From Cercis canadensis (taxonomy: Eukaryota > Streptophyta > Magnoliopsida > Fabales > Fabaceae): 64,000 nt of DNA. The stretch is from contig QAOA01005320.1 of assembly GCA_003255065.1 (NCBI GenBank), forward strand, positions 12,602-76,601. Direction: 5' to 3'. Of this stretch, positions 1 to 10,332 are shown one piece after another. Made by a program: the position numbers and the translations under genes. The notes beneath the pieces are model-generated. The model saw only the letters and a list, made by a program, of their open reading frames with translations. It did not search any database and had not been told where the DNA came from. Each line of letters opens with the position of its first letter. Within the stretch, counting starts at the first letter, position 1.

Positions 1-60
<60 letters not shown>
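1..60. repeat. (TA)n microsatellite
   Basis: An uninterrupted TA dinucleotide run fills the first 60 bases and is cut by the window edge. Confidence 0.97.
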
Positions 61-63
<3 letters not shown>

Positions 64-220
64 AATAGAATTGACACATACTCTATTTAAAATAAAAAAA
101 AATTAACTAAAATCAATTAAAACAATTTTTTTCTTTCATTTTTTGAAAAATAAATAATCAGATTTGCCCCCTCTCTCTCAGCTTCCCTCCTGCACCCCTA
201 CCCCCCTCCCTCCCTCCCTC
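61..220. other. Intergenic, AT-rich then pyrimidine-rich
   Basis: No gene seen. Bases from about 168 to 220 are a C/T-rich run ending directly at the Harbinger target site. A similar pyrimidine-rich stretch lies beyond the element near 6790-6900. Confidence 0.6.
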
Positions 221-1079
221 TAAGGCCCCGTTTGGATAGCATAGCTTACAGCTTATTAGAGCTTTTTCTACTAGTATAAGTGTTTTTATGTAAAAAAAAA
301 AATGATGTTTGGATAAACTTATATAAGTAACTTATTAACCCCCAAAAATTTATTTTTGACTTATTTTATTAAGCCAATTTTTTAGGCTTCTTAGAAAAGC
401 CTTTGTGAAAGCTGTTTCAAGTGATGACCGGCCAGCTCTTTTATATGTTTATGGGACAATTATACCCCCATTATAATTAGAAATTACATGGAAACCAACT
501 TTTCCTCTCCCTCCTTCAAAGCTGACCATCGACCTTCTTCTCTCTCAGTCCATCGATATTCTCTGTAACTCCCAATTTCTTCCGTCGACATTTGATACCC
601 TCCATGGCTTCTCCATCTCCATTTGTTGCTTCTGCCGCACCTAGCGGGTATGGCATTTTCCAGATTTTAGTTTTATTTGCTTTCACTTTCATCTCTGTTT
701 CTGCTCCTTTTTTATTTCTTCTGTACCTTTTCTTTCATTTCCGTTGTTTATGCTCTATTTGTCCATCTCCATTTGTGGCTTCTGCTGCATTTTATTTTGA
801 GACCCATCCATCTCCAGTAGTTTATTGCACAAAGAATTGCACATGAATATATTAACTAGAACAAACATGAGATAGGAAATCTTAGTGTGAAATAAATCGT
901 GTGGCATTAGGTTGTTCTTGACTCAATAGGCTGACTAGAAGGGAACTCTAGAACCTCTAACATGATTGTAATTTGTAAGCAAATAGAGTAGTTTTAATTT
1001 ATTTATGTACATACTGTATTCAGAAGCATAACATATTACAAACTATGCTGTTTGGCAGAGGGAAAATTATATATTGGCA

Positions 1080-1268
1080 GGGCTAGCTAGAGCTGAGATT
1101 GAGCTTCAGTTTCTCGTAAATGTACCACCGTATAATACTTCAACTCTGATCCTATATATTGTGTGGTAGAGTANGGGCTAGCTAGAGCTAAGATTGAGCT
1201 TCAGTTTCTCGTAAATGTACCACCGTATAATACTTCAACTCTGATCCTATATATTGTGTGGTAGAGTA
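1080..1268. repeat. 94-bp direct duplication around an N
   Basis: Bases 1080-1173 and 1175-1268 are the same 94-bp sequence with one mismatch (G/A), separated only by the N at 1174. An ambiguous base exactly between two copies suggests two overlapping contig ends that were joined without being merged. Confidence 0.9.
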
Positions 1269-1621
1269 TGAATTTAATTAATCCCACTTAAGCATTTTCA
1301 TTTCAACTCTGATCCTATGACATACTACTGTTGTTGATTGATGTGGCATAAAGATTTGTAGAAACATCATTACCCGTCTCCTTATCAGTATATTTCTCCC
1401 TTTTATTCACCACAACTCCTAGTTAAGTTTGAGGGCTTAGTTTGGACATAACTTGTATGCAACTTTATTTATGATATTAAACTTTTCAAGTTTCAACTAA
1501 AAGCTACATAATTGCAAAACATCACTCCATAGCCAAAATGTACACCTTCTTTTGCTGTTCGCTCCTAAAAATTCACTGCCATCATGTTTTATTTGATAGG
1601 AAAACACCAGAAATTGGTTTC

Positions 1622-1858
1622 TGTCAATGTAATAGCTTAAGTCACTGACAGATCAGCATTGCTGATCTGGCAGTTAGTTCAGCAGGTTAGCTAAATTAAG
1701 CAATTAGTTAGTTTTACTGATATACCAGCTGTCAGTTGGTTAGAGTCAATTGGACAGCTGTAAGTTAGTTATGCTTAGGCATTCTGATCTCTATATATCG
1801 TGTAAAGGATTACTCCAGTGAATTAATAAGAATTCATTCTTGCAAACCTCATCTTACA
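1622..1858. mobile_element. Solo LTR, copia-type (nested in Harbinger)
   Basis: A 237-bp unit begins TGTCAATG and ends CTTACA, with a TATA-like region (CTATATATCG) about 70 bp before its right end. It is flanked by GTTTC (1617-1621) and GTTTA (1859-1863), a 5-bp target duplication with one mismatch. No gag or pol lies beside it, as expected for a solo LTR left by recombination between two LTRs. The copia assignment is by size and layout only. Confidence 0.6.
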
Positions 1859-2553
1859 GTTTATCTTTTTCTCTTGTCTCTAGTCTTTATGCCTTTCTGG
1901 TTTCTGGTTTATGCCTACTGCAGAACTGCATAGTTTTCTTGATTTGATTTCTGTTGCTAAGCTTCATAGATTGTACCATAGCGCTGCCTTCAGCAAAAAT
2001 ACACTAAGCCTACAGCCCCCTATATGAAGCATAAATTGAATTTCAGCATAGATCTTTAATTTTTGAATAAAATGCCAATAGAGTGAAAAATATGATAAAA
2101 TTGTTGTTTAAAGGCACAAAAACTACATGAAACTACAGCATTATGTGAATTTCATTTTAGAATTCACTATGGGACTGTAAAAAGCTTAAGCAATACAACC
2201 TTATACGAATAGTAATTAACACAAAAATGTCTATGGAGAAGGAAAAAGTGAAAGAACAGTCAACTAGTCCTTGATGGATTACCTTGTACAGCCCTAGTCA
2301 ATACTCAAATTCCTATTCATCAAGTTGCAAATTCCACTGAAAATTTGTATTGCAAGAATTCTGTAAGTAATTTCTCCATGACATGTTGGTAAAATTCTCA
2401 TCCAATCCTCACTTCAACCAATCTTTCTCAATTCTCCTTGAGTGCTTAATAACAGATAATGATAGCAATTAACACATTCAAAAACTCTGTGTATACAATT
2501 CAAATCTGGTGCAGCATTTTTTGCAACTACTATTTTCATAACTGAAAACTTTT

Positions 2554-2706
2554 CTCAATACTAGAAGCAAAGAGGCTTTTACTTTTCATAAATTGGTTGA
2601 AGGCTGAAATCTGTACTAGTCTCGTCTCTTTTCTCAGTACTAGAAGCAAAGAGGCTTTTACTTTTCATAACTTGGTTAGAGGCTGAAATCTGTATTAGTC
2701 TCGTCT
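2554..2706. repeat. 79-bp tandem direct duplication
   Basis: The stretch starting CTCAATACTAGAAGC at 2554 recurs at 2633 with a few substitutions, giving two adjacent copies in the leader of the Harbinger ORF1. No function is evident. Confidence 0.8.
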
Positions 2707-2966
2707 ATCTCATGCCACATGCATTTTGTGCCTTCATATGTGCTTGTTGGCTCTCTATTTTGAGTTTTGACCTATAAGTTGAGAATTTACTTGTATTTAG
2801 CTGTTGCATTTTGAAACTAAGAATTTAATTGTTGTACCTATTCTTCCTAATTCATATTTTTTGATCTCATGTCTATACTTTAGCATTTGAAATGGGTATG
2901 AATTTTGTTTGTGTAATATTCTTTTTGTTTTTTGGAGTTTTGACTAGTTTATTTGTATTTATTAGA

Positions 2967-4050
2967 ATGGCTCCAAAAATTCATCATAAGCAAGTTGATG
3001 GAAGTGGAAAATCTAGTGGTAATCAAAAAAGATTAAAGGCTGATTGGAATGAAAAAAACACTGCTGCATTTGTGAAAATATGTGTTGAGGAGGTGCATGC
3101 TGGAAATAGACCTCACACACATTTTAATAAAGCGGGTTGGGCAAACTTGAAGGCAAAGTTTCTTAAGGCCACAGGATTGCCTTATGAATACAAGCAATTA
3201 AAAAACAAGTGGGAAACAATGAAAAAGGAGTGGGGATTGTGGGTAAAACTTATTGGAAAGGAGACTGGTATTGGCTGGGATCCTGTTAAAAAGACAGTTA
3301 AAGCAGATGATGCTTGGTGGGAAGCTAAGATTCAGGTATGTGAAAGTTGGTAATAAATTTTTCATATATTAATTTTAAATTATAATTATAGAGGCTCTTA
3401 ATTAATTTTTAACATTTTCACAGGCAATTCCTGATGTGGAGAAATTTAGGGAGGAGGGTCCAAAATACCTAAATGAAATGGAAATTCTTTTTAAGGATAT
3501 TGTAGCTACTGGTTGTAGAGCTTGGGCACCGTCTCAAGATCCAATTGAAGGAGAAGAATGTGATAGAAATGAAGAAGGTGATAAACATGAGGGAGGAAAT
3601 ATGAATGTACCTATTGAGCAAAACCTTGACCTTGAATATTTAGGTGATGAAGAAGGAGCACAAGAGGGGTCCGATGATGAAGGCTTGGATAACTTGAATA
3701 TTGAAACAGGGCCTTCTAGGGGTCAGAAAGGAAAAAGAAAAAGGGGTGGGAAGAGTGAAAAGATATCCGGGGCTGCTCAACTTTCAGCTCAACTGACACG
3801 TATGATTGATGGCTTTGAGGCACAAAATGCTATTGAAGTTTCTTGTCAAAATAATGAACATGACATATCAACTTGTTTGGCTATGCTTAAGAAATTGCCA
3901 GGGCTAGAGGTTGGTAGTGAGTTGTTCTTCATAGGTACAAGATTAATGGGAAAGAGGGCAAATAGGGAGATTTTTATCGGATTAGAAGACCCTACTCTTC
4001 AACTTGGTTGGTTGAAGACTCATAACATGACAGATGTGTCTCACCTTTAA
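2967..4050 (+). CDS. Harbinger ORF1, Myb/SANT-like DNA-binding protein
   Basis: There are two exons, 2967-3335 and 3424-4050, with a GT-AG intron (GTATG...TTTTCACAG) in phase 0; the product is 331 residues. The first ATG of the open frame is at 2892, but it adds a hydrophobic stretch unlike the family, so the start at 2967 (MAPKIHHKQ) is preferred. Residues about 20-120 form a Myb/SANT-like domain with the spaced tryptophans W-N, W-ANLK, KWETMKKEW and DDAWW. The middle is acidic (E/D-rich, about 140-215), followed by a basic patch (KGKRKRGGK, near 222) that may be a nuclear localisation signal. In PIF/Harbinger elements this protein binds the element ends and helps import the transposase. The reading frame is intact, unlike its partner. 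Classification is firm; activity is unknown. Confidence 0.85.
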
Positions 4051-4214
4051 GATATTTTTTATTATGACTGTGTATTTATTAGTTTGTTTGAATTTGATTT
4101 GTAATTTGTACGGTGCAACTAATATTACAATGCAAACTACATTTTTTTTTTATGGATAAGTATGTTATTATTTGGAAATTAATTATTTTTTATTTTGATT
4201 ATTTATATAACAGG

Positions 4215-5568
4215 ATGTATTATAGCTCAAATGAAAGTCTTTCAGATGAATATTCATCCCATGAGAGTTTTTCAGATGAAGAATCTTGCAAGAAAAATAA
4301 TATTATGATAAGGCATAATAAGCAGAAGATGCTAGTAGTGGCAATGGCTTGTGTTGTCAACTAATTCTCAAAGTATGTTGTGAAGAGCCCACACAGAACT
4401 TCCAAATTAACAGGGCATAAATGGGTATCAGAGATTCTAAATGGACATCATATTCATTGCTATGAACAATTTAGGATGAAAAAACATGTATTTCTCCAGT
4501 TATGCGATATTCTACAAAGTAATTACAATCTTAAGCCAACAAGACATGTTGGAATTCAAGAACAAGTGGGATTATTTTTATACATGGTAGGACAACCAGG
4601 TTCAGTTCGTAATTCAGAGGAAAGGTTCCAGCATTCAGGGGAGACTATCTCTAGACAATTTCATCGAGTCTTAGATGTCGTTTGCAATCTCGCTAAAGAT
4701 ATAATTAAGCCTATTGATCCATACTTCAGAGACACTCCTGTTGAGATTAGAAATGATAACCGATATTTTCCATATTTTAAGAATTGTATTGGTGCCATAG
4801 ATGGCACTCATATACGTGTTGTTGTTCCTCCGAATTTGCAAATTCCTTTCACTGGTAGAAAAGGTACTACAACTACCAATGTAATGAGTGCTTGTGATTT
4901 TAATATGTGTTTCACATTTGTATGGGCAGGTTGGGAGGGGTCTGCACATGATACTAAAATTTTCAATGAGGTTGTACGTAGATCTAACTTGCATTTCCCG
5001 CTTCCTCCTGAAGGTTAGTGATTTTTAGACATTACTATTTGAATTTCAAGCTTAAAGTATGTTATATATTAGTTGTTTATTCAATTTCAAATTTTTGTTT
5101 GCAGGTAAATACTACTTGGTCGATTCTGGTTATCCTAGTTTCATGGGTTTCTTAGGTCCTTATAAGGGACAAAGATATCATCTCCCACACTTCAGATTAG
5201 GGCCAAGAGCAAGGGGAAAAACTGAAGTGTTTAACTATTATCACTCTAGCCTTCGATGCACAATTGAACGCTCTTTTGGGTGTTGCAAAGCAAGATGGAA
5301 AATACTGGGTGCTATGCCTCCATTCTCATTGGAGACACAAGTTAAAATCATAGTTGCTTGCATGGCTTTACACAACTTTATTAGAAGACATGACACAAGT
5401 GATGCAGAATTTGAAGTATTCAATGAGAATTTTGAGTTTGCTGATGAAGAAATTATGGATGAAGCAAGGCCTAGTAATGTCATATGGGAGGAACCAAATG
5501 AAGAGAGTATTAGACAAATGGAGCAAATTAGAGAGGAAATAAAAATTCAGTTGCCTACACATCTTTAG
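4215..5568 (+). pseudogene. Harbinger DDE transposase, one nonsense codon
   Basis: The coding parts are 4215-5013 and 5105-5568, joined by a GT-AG intron (GTTAGTG...TTTGCAG, phase 1). The frame is open throughout except for TAA at 4362-4364, between an acidic N-terminal leader and the conserved catalytic body. No ATG close downstream restores the N-terminus. The catalytic triad is visible: Asp in IGAIDGTH, Asp in GSAHDTK, Glu in CTIERSFG. The N-terminal part has the helix-turn-helix-like region (KKHVFLQLCDILQ) usual before the DDE_Tnp_4 domain. The normal role is excision and insertion of the element at TWA targets. With a single nonsense codon and no frameshift the loss looks recent; a read error or an unrecognised intron at the stop are alternatives. 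Confidence 0.87.
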
Positions 5569-6660
5569 CTTTTTTTTTTTTTTGGTAGATACACATCTTT
5601 AGCTTTATTGCCTTTATTATTTCTATATAGAATACAAGTTATGAATTGATATTTCTATAAATCATAGTTGTTATGCAAATACTTGTTAGATTTCATTTTT
5701 ATTTCTTTCTTTTTTCGTCATATATTTCTTTCTTTTAAAACATGCTTGATGCCAAAGATTGTGGACTTGCTTGATTCTGATTTTGTTACATTAATGAATG
5801 TGTCAAATACAAATATCATATGCAATTTTTGTTCTGGTTCTAAAATAAACATATTATGGTTTTTTTGTTAGGTTTACATTCATAATGGAAGAGATTTGAA
5901 TGTCCTTCCTCATATACAAACTCTAAGAGAATTTCCTAAGGATGAGCTTTCTGCAAAAGTTGTCATGGTCAGATTTATTCTAACATAATGGTCAAGCAAG
6001 AGTGTGACCAGAATACTCTATCATTTTTAATGCATTGCTTACAATTAAATATTTATACGAAATTGGGGCAAAAGTAATCTGGTTGGTGATTGGAAAATAT
6101 ATAATTTAGAATTTGTTCTTACAGTTGCAGGTAAATACTTAAAGTCATTGCTTGCAACCCTTGTGTTTAGTTGCCACCATGTAGTTTGTCTATTATAAGA
6201 ACTGGTTAAAGAAATTCCTGTTTATCAATCATGGGACATTATACTGTAAAGGGGAGGAAAGATAGAAGAAAATTATTTGATTATTGAGTTGAGAAGCCAT
6301 AACTAACAACAAAAAATTAACTACTTGAATCAAAATATAATAATTATAGCACTAATATAAAATATTTTATTATTAAAACTATTTTTTTTCAAATTATAAC
6401 AAAGTGCTTATTTATCCAAACACAATCTTTAATAAGCGCTTATTAATGTCCTTTTCAGTAATTTCCACAATTATAAGAACTTATACACTTATTTATCCAA
6501 ACGCTTATGAAAGAGCTTATAGATTTTAAAAGCGCTTCTTCGAGTATGTATCCAAACACTAAATAGCTTAATTTAAAAGGAGCTTATGGTATAAAAGCTT
6601 CTCCCATAAGGCCTTCTTATATAAGTGCTTAAATAAGCTGTTTACCCAAACGGGGCCTAA

Positions 6661-8072
6661 AACACACAAAAAAGTGTTTTTTCCCTTCTCCTTCTGAAGC
6701 ACATGCAGTACAGTCGTTTGGATTGACCGCTTACAAGTTTTTTCCATTTTCATTCACTTCGATGTGACAAAACCTTAAGCTTCCACGCCCTCTCTTCCCT
6801 AAAACTCTTCTGTTCAACCGATCAAAATCCCTTCTCCCGCACCCTTCGCCCCTTCCCTCCCTCAGCTTCCTTCCCGTGCCCCCACCCCCACCCCCGCGGC
6901 CCCCCCTGTTTCTGGGTTGGAGATGCGTTTCGAGTTTCCAAAACGTACCCAAAACAGGTACGTCCCAAAAAACACTGTACCAGTGCTATCTAGATATCAA
7001 CATTTGTGGTGCTTCCGACAAAAGTTTTTGAGGGTTTTCATGTACTTTTTCTTCTTTTAGGTAGAAGATTATGAAAGAATGGCTTGGTTGTGTTGTTAAA
7101 AGAGCTTGTAAAATTTTCGCCTATAGTTTAATTTTCATTTTAATGAATCATTTTTCATATTCTGATGATCCTATACAATATGTTGAAAGGAATATTGTAA
7201 ATCATTTATGCTTCTAATGATATACTCATGAAACATTTTATGCTCCATAACAAAATGGAGGCTCGTTTTAGTGAGGTTGCATAATCCTTGACAATCCAAA
7301 TACATGTTTCTAAAAATTTTAGAATGATATTGTTCTAACATTTGTTTGTTTTATTGTTATAAAATGTACTTTCTTTCCTCTTTTTTTTTTTCTCTTAAAA
7401 AGAGAGGCTCATCCAAGAATAATTATATATTTATTATTGATTGAAATAAAAGATTGAATAATAATTTTTTTTTGAGTTTTAATGATAATGATATTTTATG
7501 ATCAATTTTTATGTATTAAGACTATTTTTTTTTTTTTTTTTTTGCAATCTTATTACTAATTAGGTATCAAATTAATGTGGAAATGAAGGTTTCCATGAAC
7601 AAGAAATGTAGTAATAGCATAGAGATCAAGAACACACAAATAGAAATATGTATAATTATTTAGATATATCGATTTACAAAATGAAGAAATGGAGGTGCAG
7701 GTGAGACGAGGACAACCAGTGACTGCGAGACACCATCCAGATGTGCTGGCAGCACTACCTTCAAACCACTCCAGGGGCAATATAGTCAACTTTGATCTCC
7801 ACACGCGAGGCATCAATGTTTCATTTGTCAAATGGTTGCAAATGGGGAAACATCGGACAAAGACCCCAAATTGTACCTCTTCACAGAGGTAGGCTTAGGG
7901 TTTGACCAATAATAAGGAAACTCCAACCCCACAGGCCCGCAAATTGTCCTAGTAGCTTCAGTGCTGGGTATATAAAGCACCACCAGTGCCCTTAATCACT
8001 TGATGTGGGACAAAAACAAACGGCATTCATTTTATTTACTGTGTGTGCTTATACTCCCAGAATTTCACATTC
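6661..8072. other. No gene recognised
   Basis: Contains a pyrimidine-rich, locally GC-rich stretch (about 6780-6910) that could be an old gene leader, poly-T runs (7380, 7525), and a TATATAAAG box near 7970 of unknown relevance. A short glycine/arginine-rich minus-strand frame at 6731-6952 is a by-product of C-rich DNA. Nothing matches a known family. Confidence 0.5.
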
Positions 8073-8077
8073 GTTTT

Positions 8078-8853
8078 TGTCAATGCCTGAGTTACAGGTT
8101 GAATTGAGTCATGGAGGTCAGTTTCTGATATTGTCCGAGCTATCCTATAAACAAAACAACTGGGCCGGGTTGATGTTTCCAGGCTCCGATGATAAAGTTA
8201 GTTTGGTCTGAATTAAATAGAGTTATAATTCAGAGCTCAAGAGAGAGAGATTGGGGTGATCTCTAAGGTTGAGGAGAGTTTGAGGTCAAGGGGAGCTCTG
8301 AGGCGGGGGAGAGCTCTTATGTTGAGGAGATCTCCGAGCTTGAGGAGATCTCTTATGTCGAGGAGATCTCTTATGTTGAGGAGATCTCTTATGTCGATGA
8401 GATCTCTTATGTTGAGGAGAGCTCCGAGCTTAAGGAGAGCTCTGATGTTGAGGATATCTCTTATGTCGAAGAGATCTCTTATGTTGAGGAGAGCTCCGAG
8501 CTTGAGGAGAGCTCTGATGTTGAGGAGGTCTCTTATGTTGAGGAGAGCTCTGAGGTTGGGGAGAGCTCTTATGTTGAGAAGAGCTCTAAGGCTGGGGAGA
8601 GCTCTTATGTTGAGGAGAGCTCTGAGGCTGGGGAGAGCTCTGAGGCTGAGGAGAGCTCTTATGTTGAGGAGATCTCTTAAGATTAAATTAAATTGATCTG
8701 AGCTATAGGGGATTCAGAGAGTTTTTTTACCTGTGATGGATGGGGCTATTTATAGACAAAGATTCCATGAGCTGACGGGTCACCTGAGGCCTTCAATGGG
8801 TTTTGTCTTATTGGGCCTTTTGATATTGGGCCTGGAAATATTGGGCCATCACA
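8078..8853 (-). repeat. 3' LTR of the non-autonomous Gypsy-type element
   Basis: 776 bp from TGTCAATG to CCATCACA. It shares its unique left (8078-8255) and right (about 8690-8853) parts with the other LTR, differing by scattered substitutions. The middle is an 18-bp minisatellite with a different copy layout from the partner. Confidence 0.88.
8256..8685. repeat. 18-bp GAGCTC/AGATCT minisatellite in the 3' LTR
   Basis: About 24 imperfect 18-bp units of the form GAGGNTGGGGAGAGCTCT or TTGAGGAGATCTCTTATG. Each unit carries a palindromic core, AGAGCTCT or GAGATCTC. The unit length is a multiple of three, so the DNA stays open in several frames and gives an artefactual Arg/Leu/Ser repeat peptide. 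Confidence 0.9.
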
Positions 8854-9069
8854 CTTGCCCCTCGAAATAGCTCGAAGATATGAAATAGGAATGCCGATCT
8901 CCAAGCTTAAGGACTGGTAACAATCCCGGGGTCGACTTGATGGTCGAAAAGCATAAATTAGTCATTTGATTCAAGGACATCGGTCCTAGAGAAGTTTGCA
9001 TTTGCTACGGAGATTGCGATCAAAGGTCATATCGAAATGTTACTAGATAGACGTTAGTCCTCGTGGGGT

Positions 9070-9275
9070 TTGCACTCGCAATGGAGGCTACAAACTGAGG
9101 TCGGTTGCACTCGCAATAGAGGTTAAAAACTGAGGTCGGTTTGCACTCGCAATGGAGGTTACAAACTGAGGTCGATTTGCACTCGCGATGGAAGTTACAA
9201 ACTGAGATTGGTTTGTACTCACAATGGAGGTTAGAAACTGAGATCGGTTTGTACTCAGAATGGAGGTTACAAACA
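9070..9275. repeat. 36-bp tandem repeat in the internal domain
   Basis: About five to six imperfect 36-bp units (GGAGGTTACAAACTGAG followed by GTCGGTTTGCACTCGCAAT or variants). No coding role; the repeat lies in the non-coding interior of the Gypsy-type element. Confidence 0.88.
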
Positions 9276-9528
9276 AAGATCAGTTGTTTTGGCTTCTACA
9301 ATTCTTTGGGTGGAGTGTTCTTCTGCATTTTCCCAAGACAAATAAAAATATGCAGAGCTTGCATGACCTTGGAGATCGGAGGTCAGGCAGATTGCTCTTC
9401 CACATTGATGACCTTGGAGATAAGAGGTCGGGTGGATAGATCATCTGTGCTCATAGCTAAACTCAAGATCGGCCAATGAGATTTGTAGGTGTTGAGAAAA
9501 ATCTTCGTTTCCCACAGACGACGCCAAA

Positions 9529-10327
9529 TGTCGATGCCTGAGTTACAGGTCGGGTTGAGTCACGGAGGTTGGTTTTTGATATTTTCCGAGCTATTCTGTA
9601 AACAAAACAACTGGGCCGGGTTGATGTTTCCGGGCTCCAATGATAAAATTAGTTCGGTCCGAATTAAATAGAGTTATAATTCAGAGCTCAAGAGAGAGAG
9701 ATTAGGGTGATCTCTAAGGTTCAAGAGAGCTCCAAGGTCGGGGAGAGCTCTGAGGCTGGAGAGAGCTCTTATGTTGAGGAGATCTCGAGGAGAGCTCTTA
9801 GGTTGAGGAGATCTCTTATGTTGAGGAGATCTCGAGGAGATCTCCGAGCTTGAGGAGAGCTCTGAGGCTGGGGAGAACTCTTATGTTAAGGAGAGCTCTG
9901 AGGCTAGGGAGAGCTCTTATGTTGAGGAGAGCTCTGATGTTGAGGAGAGCTCTGAGGCTGGGGAGAACTCTTATGTTAAGGAGAGCTCTGAGGCTGGGGA
10001 GAGCTCTTATGTTAAGGAGAGCTCTGAGGTTGGGGAGAGCTCTGAGGCTGGGGAGAGCTCTGATGTTGAGGAGAGCTCTGAGGCTGGGGAGAGCTCTTAT
10101 GTTGAGGAGATCTCTTATGTCGAGGAGATCTCTTAGGATTAAATTAGATTGATCCGAGCTATAGGGGATTCAGGGAGTTTTTTTTATGTTTTTTTACTTG
10201 TGATGGACGAGGCTATTTATAGGCAAAGATTCCATGAGCTGGCGGATCACCCGGAATGAGCTGGCGGGTCACCCGAGGCCTTCAATGGATTTTGTCTTAT
10301 TGGGCCTAGAAATATTGGACCACCACA
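9529..10327 (-). repeat. 5' LTR of the non-autonomous Gypsy-type element
   Basis: 799 bp from TGTCGATG to CCACCACA. The 18-bp minisatellite occupies about 9712-10133. A short internal duplication is also present near 10228-10275 (repeat of ATGAGCTGGCGG), absent from the other LTR, which accounts for part of the length difference. Confidence 0.88.
9712..10133. repeat. 18-bp GAGCTC/AGATCT minisatellite in the 5' LTR
   Basis: Same 18-bp unit family as the other LTR, but units are ordered differently and AGAGCTCT-type units dominate. The two arrays have therefore rearranged independently since insertion. Confidence 0.9.
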
Positions 10328-10332
10328 GTTTT

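Larger units (their letters stand above)
224..6657 (+). mobile_element. PIF/Harbinger DNA transposon, full length
   Basis: The ends are inverted copies of GGCCCCGTTTGG (224-235 and 6646-6657), flanked on both sides by TAA (221-223 and 6658-6660), the 3-bp target duplication typical of PIF/Harbinger. Subterminal copies of TTTGGATAA and its complement recur at 305-320 and 6412-6560. Inside, in order, are a Myb/SANT-like ORF1 (2967-4050) and a DDE transposase (4215-5568), the two-gene layout of this superfamily. The element also holds a copia solo LTR (1622-1858), a 94-bp duplication around an N (1080-1268) and a 79-bp direct duplication (2554-2706). The left half (236-2890) has no convincing gene. 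It is probably immobile by itself, because the transposase has an in-frame stop. Confidence 0.92.
8078..10327 (-). mobile_element. Non-autonomous LTR retrotransposon (Gypsy-type, TRIM/LARD-like)
   Basis: Two direct LTRs (8078-8853 and 9529-10327) start TGTC and end CACA, flanked by a perfect 5-bp target duplication GTTTT (8073-8077 and 10328-10332). Read on the minus strand, the 5' LTR (9529-10327) is followed at once by TTTGGCGTCGTCTGTGGGAA, the motif that often follows the 5' LTR of plant Gypsy elements. The 3' LTR (8078-8853) is preceded by a purine-rich GAGGGGCAAG, a plausible polypurine tract. The internal region (8854-9528, 675 bp) has no gag or pol, so the element depends on others. 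Frames inside it only translate repeats. The Gypsy assignment rests on the post-LTR motif. Confidence 0.88.

Noticed and set aside
592..846. 84-residue ORF in the Harbinger left half
   Set aside because: Has no ATG at its start, hydrophobic low-complexity content, and no place in the known two-gene layout.
6731..6952. Glycine-rich minus-strand ORF
   Set aside because: Arises from a C-rich stretch; no domain, promoter or splice logic supports it.
8256..8696. 146-residue Arg/Leu/Ser repeat ORF
   Set aside because: Pure translation of the 18-bp minisatellite in an LTR; no start context, domain or conservation argument.
9850..10152. 100-residue Arg/Leu repeat ORF
   Set aside because: Same minisatellite artefact in the partner LTR.
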